Shown here: positions 23,499 through 30,747 of the stretch, piece by piece | Position numbering within the stretch: the first letter of the stretch is position 1 | How the letters are laid out: every line of letters begins with the position of its first letter | Origin: an uncultured Clostridia bacterium | Lineage (GTDB): Bacteria > Bacillota > Clostridia > TANB77 > CAG-508 | NCBI GenBank assembly: GCA_948919095.1 | Contig: CAQYCU010000013.1 | Coordinates: 1 to 30,747, forward strand | Reading direction: 5' to 3' | DNA: 30,747 nucleotides | Translations under genes and position numbers: made by a program | The notes under the pieces: model-generated | What the model was told of the DNA's origin: nothing | Database searches by the model: none | Seen by the model: only the letters and a program-made list of their open reading frames with translations

Positions 23499-25385
23499 AT
23501 GAGTTATTTTGCAGGAAGATATGATGTTGCAGTAATTGGGGCAGGTCATGCTGGCTGCGAAGCTGGTCTTGCTGCTGCTAGAATGGGATTTAGAACATTA
23601 ATATTTTCTATTAGTTTGGAATGTATAGCAAATATGCCTTGTAATCCACACATTGGAGGAAGCTCTAAAGGACATATTGTTAGAGAAATTGATTGCCTTG
23701 GTGGAGAGATGGGAAAGAATATTGATAAGACTTATGTCCAATTGAAGATGTTAAATACTTCTAAGGGACCTGCCGTATATTCTTTAAGAGCTCAAGCTGA
23801 TAGAAAGAAATATCAAGCTGAGATGAAAAAGACTTTAGAACAACAGGAAAATTTGTTTTTAAAACAGGCAGAGATTGTTAATATAGTAGTAGAAAATGAC
23901 AAAGTTAAATCTATTGAAACTAATATAGGTGCAATTTATGATGTTGATGCTATTATATTAGCTACCGGAACTTATTTGAAGGGATGCATACATATAGGGG
24001 ATGTTTCTTATGAAAGTGGACCAGATGGTGTTTCATCCGCTAATAAATTATCTGATGTCTTGAAAAAATTGGATATTAAAGTTAATAGATTTAAAACGGG
24101 TACGCCTGCAAGAATTAATAGAAGAAGTATTGATTTTTCCAAAATGGAAATTCAGCCAGGAGATGAGGTAATTGAGCCATTTTCAATGGATAATGATTTT
24201 AGTAGTGATAATAGTCAAATGCCTTGCTACTTAACTTATACTAATGAGAAAACACATGAGATTATTAAAAATAATTTACATAGGTCACCGCTATATTCTG
24301 GACTTATACATGGGACAGGTCCTAGGTATTGTCCTTCAATTGAGGATAAAGTTGTTAGGTTCGCTGATAAGAAGCGTCATCAGTTATTTGTGGAGCCTAT
24401 TGGTAGAGAAACTGATGAAATGTATATTCAAGGTATGAGTTCATCATTACCAGAAGATGTTCAAATTGAAATGTATAGAACTATCCCAGGCCTTGAAAAT
24501 GCTGAGTTTACAAGGCCTGCATATGCTATTGAATATGATTGTATTGACCCACAAGAGCTTCAACTTTCTTTAGAGCATAAGAGGATTAGTGGCATGTTTT
24601 TTGCTGGGCAAATTAATGGAACTTCTGGATATGAAGAAGCTGCATGTCAAGGATTAATAGCTGGAATTAATGCTTGTAGAAAATTGAGTAATAAAGAGCC
24701 AATTATTTTAGACCGCTCCCAAGCATATATTGGAGTTTTAATTGATGATATTGTAACTAAAGGAACTAATGAACCGTATAGAATGATGACTTCTAGAGCG
24801 GAATATAGGCTTCTTTTAAGGCAGGATAATGCTGATTTAAGACTTACTGAAATAGGGCACAATATTGGACTAATTTCAGATGAAAGATATGATAAATTTT
24901 TATGTAAAAAGAAAAATATTGAAGAGGAAATTAAAAGAATTAAAAATAAAGTTATTAAGCCAACTACAGAAGTTAATGAGTTTCTTAAAAAACATTTTTC
25001 TAGTGAGATTTCTACAGGTGTTAAGTTGTCAGATTTATTAAAGAGAACTGAGCTAAATTATGAAGATTTAGGGGAAATTGATGAGAAAAGACCAGAGTTG
25101 ACATTATTAGAGAGAAAAGAAGTTGAGATACAGGTTAAATATGAAGGTTATATTAAAATGGAAGAAAGTCAAGTTGAAAAGTTTGAAAAACTTGAAAATA
25201 AAAAGCTTCCAACTGATATTGATTATTCTAAAATAGATGGATTGAGACTTGAAGCAAGACAGAAATTAGATAAAATTAAACCAGTATCAATAGGGCAAGC
25301 ATCTAGAATTTCCGGCGTTTCCCCAGCAGATATTTCTGTTTTACTAATTTATATGGAAGTAAATAAAAGAAAGGGAAAAGTATGA
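23499..25385 (+). CDS. mnmG: tRNA uridine-5-carboxymethylaminomethyl(34) synthesis enzyme MnmG
   Basis: 628 residues. FAD-binding Rossmann motif VIGAGHAGCEAGLAAARMG, the conserved NPHIGGSSKGHIVREIDCL, FKTGTPARI, and GQINGTSGYEEAACQG with the C-terminal helical domain (EYRLLLRQDNADLRL, SGVSPADISVLLIYME). The partner of MnmE in wobble uridine modification. Two in-frame ATGs exist: AAAGGAG is three bases from the one at 23493 and nine from the one at 23499, so the second is chosen. It ends in TGA overlapping the ATG of rsmG (ATGA). Confidence 0.98.
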   Translation: MSYFAGRYDVAVIGAGHAGCEAGLAAARMGFRTLIFSISLECIANMPCNPHIGGSSKGHIVREIDCLGGEMGKNIDKTYVQLKMLNTSKGPAVYSLRAQADRKKYQAEMKKTLEQQENLFLKQAEIVNIVVENDKVKSIETNIGAIYDVDAIILATGTYLKGCIHIGDVSYESGPDGVSSANKLSDVLKKLDIKVNRFKTGTPARINRRSIDFSKMEIQPGDEVIEPFSMDNDFSSDNSQMPCYLTYTNEKTHEIIKNNLHRSPLYSGLIHGTGPRYCPSIEDKVVRFADKKRHQLFVEPIGRETDEMYIQGMSSSLPEDVQIEMYRTIPGLENAEFTRPAYAIEYDCIDPQELQLSLEHKRISGMFFAGQINGTSGYEEAACQGLIAGINACRKLSNKEPIILDRSQAYIGVLIDDIVTKGTNEPYRMMTSRAEYRLLLRQDNADLRLTEIGHNIGLISDERYDKFLCKKKNIEEEIKRIKNKVIKPTTEVNEFLKKHFSSEISTGVKLSDLLKRTELNYEDLGEIDEKRPELTLLERKEVEIQVKYEGYIKMEESQVEKFEKLENKKLPTDIDYSKIDGLRLEARQKLDKIKPVSIGQASRISGVSPADISVLLIYMEVNKRKGKV

Positions 25386-26065
25386 AATTAGAGGAATATA
25401 TTGAGTTATCTGATAAACAGATTAAACAATTTGAATTGTATAGTGAGCTTCTAGTTGAATGGAATGAGAAAATTAACTTGACAGCAATAACTGAAAAAGA
25501 GGAAATTGTTTTGAAGCATTTTATTGATTCATTGACTATATCTAAATATATTGATAAAGATTGCAAAATGATTGATATTGGAACAGGAGCAGGATTGCCA
25601 GGAATACCGCTAAAGATTTGTTATGAAAATATTAATGTAACATTATTGGATTCTTTAAATAAAAGAGTAGTATTTTTGAAAGATGTTATAGATAAATTGG
25701 AGTTAAAAAATATTGAGGCAATTCATTCAAGAGCTGAGGAATTAGCAAGAAATCCTAAGTATAGAGAAAAATATGATATAGCAGTTGCAAGAGCGGTTTC
25801 AAATTTGTCAACTTTATTAGAGTATTTAATGCCATATGTTAAAGTTGGCGGAAAATGTATTTGTATGAAGGGTCCTAATATTAAAGATGAAATTAGCTTA
25901 GCAAAAAATGCTTTATATGAGCTTGGAGGAGAGATTGAGAAGATTGATAATTTTAAACTTCCTGACTCTGATTTAGAGAGAAATTTAATTATTATTAAAA
26001 AAATTAAAAATACAAATAGAAAATATCCAAGAAAGAGTGGTATTCCATCAAAAAATCCGTTATAA
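25382..26065 (+). CDS. rsmG: 16S rRNA (guanine(527)-N7)-methyltransferase RsmG
   Basis: 227 residues. SAM-binding motif DIGTGAGLPGIPLKI, with VTLLDSLNKRVVFLKDV and AVARAVSNLSTLLEYLMPYV as in the GidB/RsmG family. Methylates G527 in the 530 loop of 16S rRNA; loss gives low-level streptomycin resistance in other bacteria. It starts within the mnmG stop (overlap of four bases), so it is coupled. A basic tail (NTNRKYPRKSGIPSKNPL) and a terminator follow. Confidence 0.97.
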   Translation: MKLEEYIELSDKQIKQFELYSELLVEWNEKINLTAITEKEEIVLKHFIDSLTISKYIDKDCKMIDIGTGAGLPGIPLKICYENINVTLLDSLNKRVVFLKDVIDKLELKNIEAIHSRAEELARNPKYREKYDIAVARAVSNLSTLLEYLMPYVKVGGKCICMKGPNIKDEISLAKNALYELGGEIEKIDNFKLPDSDLERNLIIIKKIKNTNRKYPRKSGIPSKNPL

Positions 26066-26070
26066 AGGGT

Positions 26071-26106
26071 AAAGAGCACATGTTATTAACAACTTGTGCT
26101 CTTTTT
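26071..26106 (+). terminator. Terminator behind rsmG
   Basis: AAAGAGCACA and TGTGCTCTTT arms, with an inner TGTT/AACA pairing in the loop, followed by five Ts (26102-26106). Confidence 0.85.
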
Positions 26107-26114
26107 GTGGAAAA
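26106..26114 (+). promoter_or_regulatory. Isolated DnaA-box-like site upstream of parA
   Basis: TGTGGAAAA, one mismatch from the consensus. It sits in a 15-base match (TTGTGGAAAACAAAT) identical to the sequence around the oriC box at 17525-17533. It may titrate DnaA or link parAB expression to initiation; that is inference. Confidence 0.4.
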
Positions 26115-26212
26115 CAAATTACTTTTTAAACAACTAAAGAATTTTATTTTTAGTTATTAAAAATTCTTAGATAATGGGAATAAAAGTTTATTTATAAATT
26201 ATTATATTTTTA

Positions 26213-26241
26213 TTGACATATATATTTTTTTTTTATATTAT
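26213..26241 (+). promoter_or_regulatory. parA-parB promoter
   Basis: TTGACA (26213-26218), a 17-base spacer, TATTAT (26236-26241). The predicted transcript starts near 26248, which rules out the longer open frame from 26213 and leaves GTG at 26264 as the parA start. Confidence 0.85.
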
Positions 26242-26263
26242 ATATGATATTGGAGGTAAGACA

Positions 26264-27028
26264 GTGGGAAAAATTATATCAATTGCAAATCAAAAAGGAG
26301 GAGTTGGAAAGACTACAACTGCAATCAATTTTGCATCTATGCTAGCTAAAAAAAATAAAAAAGTTTTATTAATTGACGCAGACCCTCAAGGCAATGCTAC
26401 TAGTGGAGTTGGATTAAATAAAAATTGTAAATTTTCAACTTATGATTTATTAATAAATGATGTACAAGTTATAAATGTTATACAAAAAGTTAACATAAAA
26501 AAACTAGATGTATGTCCTACGAACACAAGTTTGGCTGGAGCTGAAGTAGAACTTGTTAATGCTGAAAGAAGAGAGATAAGATTAAAAGAGAAATTGGATA
26601 TTGCTAGACAAAATTATGACTTTATTATTATTGATTGTCCACCTTCTTTAGGATTAATAACTATAAATGCTTTAGTTGCATCTAATAGTGTAATGATTCC
26701 AGTGCAATGTGAGTATTTTGCGCTTGAAGGAGTTGGAGAATTATTAAAAACTATTGAGTTAGTTAGAAGATATTATAATAGAAATCTGATTATCGAAGGT
26801 GCAGTTCTTACTATGTATGATCCTAGGACTAGATTGTCAAATCAGGTAGTTCAAGAGATTAACAAGTATTTTGGAGATAAGGTTTTTGAAACTGTTATTC
26901 CTAGAAATGTTAGATTAAGTGAAGCTCCAAGTTATGGAATGCCTATTGTTACTTATGACCCTTTGTCTAAAGGGTCTAGAAGCTATGAAAAGCTTACAAA
27001 AGAGTTTTTAAAAAAGAATAATAGTTAG
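26264..27028 (+). CDS. parA: Chromosome-partitioning ATPase ParA (Soj)
   Basis: 254 residues from GTG at 26264, which has GGAGGT six bases upstream. Deviant Walker A motif KGGVGKTTT near the start (SIANQKGGVGKTT), then LLIDADPQGNATSGVG, Walker B FIIIDCPPSLG and the C-terminal PRNVRLSEAPSYGMPIVTYD typical of Soj. Binds DNA non-specifically as an ATP dimer and moves ParB-parS complexes, also regulating DnaA in Bacillus. A run of ten Ts precedes the -10. parB follows 43 bases later. Confidence 0.97.
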   Translation: MGKIISIANQKGGVGKTTTAINFASMLAKKNKKVLLIDADPQGNATSGVGLNKNCKFSTYDLLINDVQVINVIQKVNIKKLDVCPTNTSLAGAEVELVNAERREIRLKEKLDIARQNYDFIIIDCPPSLGLITINALVASNSVMIPVQCEYFALEGVGELLKTIELVRRYYNRNLIIEGAVLTMYDPRTRLSNQVVQEINKYFGDKVFETVIPRNVRLSEAPSYGMPIVTYDPLSKGSRSYEKLTKEFLKKNNS

Positions 27029-27071
27029 GTTAAAAACTAATTTATATTAATATAAAGAGAGGAAGGTATTT

Positions 27072-27929
27072 ATGGCAAAGAATATGGGGTTAGGAAAGGG
27101 GTTAAATGCACTTTTTTCTGAAAGCTCTGTTTTAAATGAGATTAATGATTCTAATGAAGAGAAGGTTAAAAATATAAAAATTATTGAAATTGAACCTAAT
27201 CCTACACAGGCAAGAAAAAAATTCAAAGAAGAGGCTATTGAGGAATTAGCTAAATCTATTAAGGAATATGGAATTATCCAACCAATTATAGTTGAGAAGA
27301 AGGAAAAGTATTATCAGATTATAGCAGGAGAAAGAAGATGGAGAGCTGCAAAAAAAGCAGGCTTAGATGTAATCCCATGTTTAATTAGAAATGAAGATGA
27401 ACAAAGAAATAAGGAGATTTCTTTAATTGAAAATATTCAAAGAGAAAATTTAAATCCAATTGAAAAAGCTTTAGGATATAAAGAATTAATTGATAATTAT
27501 AATTTAAAACAACAGGATTTAGCGGATAAATTAGGTATTAGTAGACCTTATGTTGCTAATACTCTTAGATTATTGAATTTAGACCAGAGAGTAATAAAAT
27601 TAGCTTTAGATGGAAAATTGACAGAAGGACATTGTAAGTCATTAATGTCAATTACTGATGCGGACAAGCAATATGCTACAGCACTTAAAATAATTGAAAA
27701 CGAAGGAACTGTAAGTGATATTGAACGTATGGTTAAGAATGATAAGAAGATACCAAAAAAGAATAAAAAATATGAAGCTATATGTAAAGATATAGAAGAA
27801 AGTTTTGAAAGTTTCTTTGGAACTAAGGTTAAGTTAAATGCTGGTGCAAGGAGTGGGAAAATAATTATTCAATATTCTACAAATGAGGAACTAGAAAGAA
27901 TATTAAATTTAATAAGGAATGGTGATTAA
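27072..27929 (+). CDS. parB: Chromosome-partitioning protein ParB (Spo0J)
   Basis: 285 residues. N-terminal KNMGLGKGLNALFSES (conserved, stimulates ParA), then the CTP-binding ParB/Srx domain with IEPNPTQARKKFKEEAIEEL and GERRWRAAKKAG, the ENIQRENLNPIEKALGYKEL segment, the helix-turn-helix LADKLGISRPYVANTLRLL that reads parS, and a short C-terminal dimerisation domain. Binds parS and spreads as a CTP-dependent clamp. A candidate parS is at 5882-5897. RBS GAGGAAGG precedes the ATG. Confidence 0.97.
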   Translation: MAKNMGLGKGLNALFSESSVLNEINDSNEEKVKNIKIIEIEPNPTQARKKFKEEAIEELAKSIKEYGIIQPIIVEKKEKYYQIIAGERRWRAAKKAGLDVIPCLIRNEDEQRNKEISLIENIQRENLNPIEKALGYKELIDNYNLKQQDLADKLGISRPYVANTLRLLNLDQRVIKLALDGKLTEGHCKSLMSITDADKQYATALKIIENEGTVSDIERMVKNDKKIPKKNKKYEAICKDIEESFESFFGTKVKLNAGARSGKIIIQYSTNEELERILNLIRNGD

Positions 27930-28418
27930 TTGGATACTATAGAAATTATAGAAATAGGAGTAGTTGGTTTTTCATTATTAATTTCATTTATTTGTTTTTA
28001 TTATACATTTAAAACTAAAAGAAGATATGAAAGATTAGCGCTTAGATTAGGAAATAATACAGATATTAGTGTAATGTTAAAAAGTTATATTGATAAAGTA
28101 AATGAAATAGAAAAGAAAGATGACCAAATTATTGAATATTGTAATAAAATAAATGAGGAATTATTAAAAACTATAAAAAAGGTAGGACTCGTTAGATATA
28201 ATTCTTATGGAAATAAAAAAAACAAATTAAGCTTTACTATTGCTTTATTAAATAATGAAAATTCAGGAATTGTATTAAATAGTGTTTATGGAGAGGATAG
28301 TTCTAATATATATGCTAAGCCTATCATAAATGGAAAATCAAAATATAGTTTGGCAGAAGAAGAGATAGATGCAATAGGAGAAGCAATAAATAATAATTTA
28401 ATTAATATACAAAAATAA
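27930..28418 (+). CDS. DUF4446 family membrane protein
   Basis: 162 residues with the typical DUF4446 pattern: an N-terminal transmembrane helix (about 8-27, IEIGVVGFSLLISFICFYYT), a coiled helix, then TIKKVGLVRYNSYGNKKNKL followed by LSFTIALLNNENSGIVLNSV, IYAKPIINGKS and EEEIDAI. The function is unknown; the gene regularly follows parB in clostridial genomes. It starts with TTG immediately after the parB stop, so translation is probably coupled; the AAGGA upstream is farther than usual. A terminator follows. Confidence 0.88.
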   Translation: MDTIEIIEIGVVGFSLLISFICFYYTFKTKRRYERLALRLGNNTDISVMLKSYIDKVNEIEKKDDQIIEYCNKINEELLKTIKKVGLVRYNSYGNKKNKLSFTIALLNNENSGIVLNSVYGEDSSNIYAKPIINGKSKYSLAEEEIDAIGEAINNNLINIQK

Positions 28419-28424
28419 TTTTTA

Positions 28425-28459
28425 AAATATTTAGTAAAAATAATTACTAAATATTTTTT
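28425..28459 (+). terminator. Terminator behind parA-parB-DUF4446
   Basis: Perfect 13-base arms (AAATATTTAGTAA at 28425-28437, its complement at 28444-28456) with a six-base loop and a run of six Ts (28454-28459). Confidence 0.85.
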
Positions 28460-29637
28460 ATTTATTATTAATTAAAATTAATTTATAAAAACTAATTAAT
28501 GCAATTAGAGAACTTATTTTGTTCTTAATTAATATATTATTAAAATAAAAAACATTAAATTAATAATTTTAAAAATAAATTAATTAAAATAAAGATAATA
28601 AAAATATATAAAAATTTAAAATAAAAATAATATAATAAAAAATAAAAATAAATAGTAAAAAAATATAAAAATAATAAACAAAAATCAAATTAATTATAAA
28701 AATAATATAATATAAAAGTGATATTATTTTAAATAAACAAAATGAAAACACAAGATAATATAAAAAAGATAAAGAAAATAAAAAATTATATAAATTAAAA
28801 ATAATTAATTGATAAAAGTATACAAGAAAAAACACAAATTTGTCAATTTAACAAAATGAGAAAACAGCAATAATTGACTTATGACAAAATAGAACTAAAA
28901 AAAGTAAAAAGAACAGTGTAAAAAAGTTGTAATATAATCTAACAAAAGATAGGGAATTCAAGGTTTTTACAAATATATGAAAATGAGTAAACAGCTATAA
29001 TGAACACAGAAACAAAGAAGTTTTAGAAAAGGAATAGGTACTTCATAAAGTAAAAAGAAACTATGAAATTGTATGTAATGAAGTTAAAAACTATAAGAAA
29101 AAACACAAATAAAATGAAATAAATGATAAAAACACATAAAAATACGTAAATATAAAAAATAATTGAGGATATTAACTCTTGAAACTGAGTGACAAATTGA
29201 CAAGTTTGATATATAAGAATTTTAAGAAAACAAAAAAGGTAAGTAGAATAATTAGACAGAATAGCTAACGAAACAGTAAAGTAAAATAACATTAAATCCT
29301 TCGGAATACTTAAAAGTTATTTTTTGTTTTGAAATTGACTAGTGAATTCAGAAAGAGGAGCAGGGTATAAATAAAAGAATAAAAAAAACAAAATTGTCTT
29401 TTTAACAATAAAATAACAAAGGAATATCCATATAAACATATTGTCAAAATATGTAAATTATTCTTGCGAAAGGTAAGTAGTTGTTATTAAATAAACTTAA
29501 CTAAAATAAATATATAATTAATTATTTAAAAAATTTTTTTGAAGATTAAATTTATAAGAATAATAGAAAATAATATATAAAATAAATAATATAGAAATTA
29601 TTTAAATTACTATATCATTTATTTTAATTAATTTATA
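28460..29637. other. Very AT-rich region without recognisable genes
   Basis: About 1.2 kb of almost pure A/T on a strongly A-rich plus strand. All open frames are low-complexity Ile/Phe/Tyr/Leu strings produced by composition. No tRNA or rRNA is seen. The only structured element I can support is a terminator-like hairpin at 29283-29325. Confidence 0.6.
29283..29325 (+). terminator. Terminator-like hairpin inside the AT-rich region
   Basis: AAAATAAC (29283-29290) pairs with GTTATTTT (29316-29323), with inner TTAA/TTAA and TCC/GGA pairings and a run of six Ts at 29320-29325. It has no gene in front, so it either ends an unrecognised small RNA or is fortuitous. Confidence 0.45.
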
Positions 29638-29967
29638 TTAATAGCTACTAATGGACATAATCTGACTGTTTCCTTGTGCAGAAATACCATTAGCTCCTAG
29701 TGATTTTGATGAATTAAACCATGTTAGCAAAACTGTTGTGTTACTTTCAATTACAAGAGAAGCAATCCAACAAGCATGTTTATCAGCAGTTATAAAAATG
29801 TTTTTAGGTCCTTCATCAACCGAGTTAGGTTTTGTGCAAAGACCAGCGCCATCCTCAATGTTATATGAAAATGATCTATCAGAACCTACTAAATATGCTA
29901 AGATATTACTTGGACTACCTATTACGAAACTTATTTCATTAGTCTTATATAATTCCCAGTTTTTATC
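29638..29967 (-). pseudogene. Decayed gene fragment, family unknown
   Basis: On the minus strand a 109-codon frame without a start codon reads WELYKTNEISFVIGSPSN and on to GANGISAQGNSQIMSISSY, TAA at 29638-29640. Its Gly, Ser, Asp and Asn content and balanced codons look like real protein, unlike everything around it, and the DNA is visibly richer in G and C than its flanks. Upstream it meets TGA at 29968-29970; a second frame there (GVNTPAKKSASWLCEIK) would continue it after one frameshift. I do not recognise the family; a beta-rich phage or surface protein would fit. Confidence 0.55.
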
Positions 29968-30124
29968 TCACATAACCAACTTGCAGACTTTTTGGCGGGT
30001 GTGTTTACACCATTTTTTTCATACAGTAAGACTAGAAGAGGATATGAAAAAGATTGCAAATAAGGAAGAAATATCAATCAGTATGATTTGCTATAAAAGA
30101 ATATTACAAAAAATAAAATATTAT

Positions 30125-30175
30125 AAAAAAGATATAGTGTAGTAGTAAAGGAAAAGACTACACTATATCTTTTTT
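30125..30175. terminator. Strong bidirectional hairpin terminator
   Basis: Perfect 19-base arms (AAAAAAGATATAGTGTAGT at 30125-30143, complement at 30157-30175) with a 13-base loop, with A and T runs at both ends. It may be a leftover from whatever genes were once here. Confidence 0.8.
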
Positions 30176-30520
30176 ATTCGTTTTTGGCGTAGGTGAAGAT
30201 TACACTTAATTGATATATCAATTTTATTTGATTTTTTGTAGAAGAATTGTAGAAAGAAAAATAATAATACATAAATTTAATAGAATGTGTATAATGAAAA
30301 TATAAATAATAAAAGTAATATTTTTATCATAAAATATAAAATTAATTTAATAATTAATTTTATTTAAAAAATAATGAAAAAATAATTAAATAAAATAATT
30401 AAATTAAAAGATATTAAATAAAACAATAGTTTAATAAAATAAGCAATAAAAAGACAAATAAAAAATACAAAATAAATAATAAAAAATATAGATAAATTAT
30501 TTTAGAAAAATAATATGAAC
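30176..30520. other. AT-rich intergenic stretch, nothing recognised
   Basis: A/T-only runs with scattered short repeats of the TTAATTAAAT kind. I see no gene, promoter pair or strong hairpin. Confidence 0.5.
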
Positions 30521-30685
30521 AGTAAAAGTGTTTTGCTTTTGCAAAATACTTTTACTTAAATAGAAATTAATTTAATAAATTTGCCATAGCAAAAATTTAT
30601 TTAATTTATTTCTACACAAAGGGATACACAAGGGAAAAGAATTTTCCCTGTGCACACACAGAACGTCTGCGACGTTCTAGTGTGT
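30521..30685. repeat. Run of four consecutive hairpins
   Basis: Arms at 30521-30536/30541-30556 (16 pairs, one G-T), 30561-30584/30589-30614 (two mismatches and small bulges, inner TTTGC/GCAAA), 30627-30638/30642-30652 (core GGGAAAA/TTTTCCC, one bulge) and 30654-30667/30671-30685 (AGAACGTC/GACGTTCT extended by ACACAC/GTGTGT, one bulge). None has a T run, so they are not ordinary terminators. They directly precede the probable insertion-sequence end. Confidence 0.7.
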
Positions 30686-30698
30686 TAGAAACTTGAAG

Positions 30699-30747
30699 TG
30701 ACCCACAAAAGTTGGACAAGTTCTATGCTACATTAGGGTAATATTCC
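30699..30747 (-). mobile_element. Probable end of an IS3-family (IS150-like) element, cut by the window edge
   Basis: Plus strand TGACCCAC followed by AAAAGTTGGACAAG resembles the terminal inverted repeat of IS150-group IS3 elements, which share AAAAGTTGGAC after TG and pyrimidines. Inside it, the minus strand ends an open frame EYYPNVA with TAG at 30723-30725, compatible with the C-terminus of an IS3-type transposase (the SPxEY region). Only 49 bases are in view, so this rests on motif memory. Confidence 0.5.

Noticed and set aside
26213..26263. Longer N-terminus for parA
   Set aside because: The extension would begin on the -35 element and be a hydrophobic string; GTG at 26264 with GGAGGT fits the Soj N-terminus.
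29023..29292. Minus-strand 89-codon open frame of Ile/Phe/Leu/Tyr
   Set aside because: Low-complexity product of AT-rich DNA; the start lies in a hairpin and there is no ribosome binding site.
29738..30142. Plus-strand 134-codon open frame
   Set aside because: It has no ribosome binding site, its amino-acid pattern is unnatural, it runs into the terminator stem, and the opposite strand reads as far more protein-like.
30521..30685. CRISPR array
   Set aside because: The stems differ from each other and are not regularly spaced direct repeats; no cas genes are present.

Overview
The window is the chromosomal replication-origin region of a very AT-rich, low-GC Gram-positive bacterium, most likely a clostridial Bacillota. 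The evidence is the conserved block dnaA-dnaN-recF-gyrB-gyrA on the minus strand, divergent from rpmH-rnpA-yidD-yidC-jag-mnmE-mnmG-rsmG-parA-parB on the plus strand, and a DUF4446 gene behind parB, a clostridial habit. UGA is a genuine stop here: it ends rnpA and mnmG where they overlap the next gene, so in-frame TGA codons elsewhere are real nonsense codons. Genus cannot be read from the sequence.

Layout. 1-5.5 kb is accessory and partly decayed: the first codons of a LysR-type regulator, an AlbA_2/ATPase-like regulator, a DNA/RNA non-specific endonuclease with a small acidic gene in front, a DUF6076-type zinc-finger gene, a broken retron (recognisable msr-msd RNA region with perfect 11-bp a1/a2 repeats, and a frameshifted reverse transcriptase with a truncated Toprim tail), and a MazG-like pyrophosphohydrolase with a Trp-to-stop mutation. 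5.9-15 kb is gyrA and gyrB, separated by a four-gene cassette (8.7-12.9 kb): a TraC-N-like protein, a VirB4/TraC-type ATPase, a CpaE/TadZ-like ATPase and an unknown helical protein. The cassette has its own promoter, lies behind a strong gyrB terminator, and gyrA has its own promoter. 15-19 kb is recF, dnaN, oriC and dnaA. 19.2-28.4 kb holds the rpmH-to-parB genes: ribosome and RNase P components, membrane insertion, tRNA wobble-uridine modification (MnmE/MnmG), 16S rRNA methylation (RsmG) and chromosome partition (ParA/ParB). 28.5-30.7 kb is almost gene-free and extremely AT-rich; it holds a decayed gene fragment, a strong terminator, a run of four hairpins and, at the edge, what looks like the end of an IS3-family element.

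oriC lies between dnaA and dnaN: six DnaA boxes, then a run of DnaA-trio repeats, then an AT-rich stretch next to dnaN, in the order of the basal unwinding system described in Bacillus subtilis. A parS-like 16-mer sits just downstream of gyrA. Genes on both sides point away from the origin, apart from dnaA, which reads towards it as usual.

The most interesting items are the conjugation/pilus-type ATPase cassette inside the gyrB-gyrA pair, which lacks any recognisable membrane or pilin partner, and the retron relic, whose RNA-specifying part outlived its reverse transcriptase.
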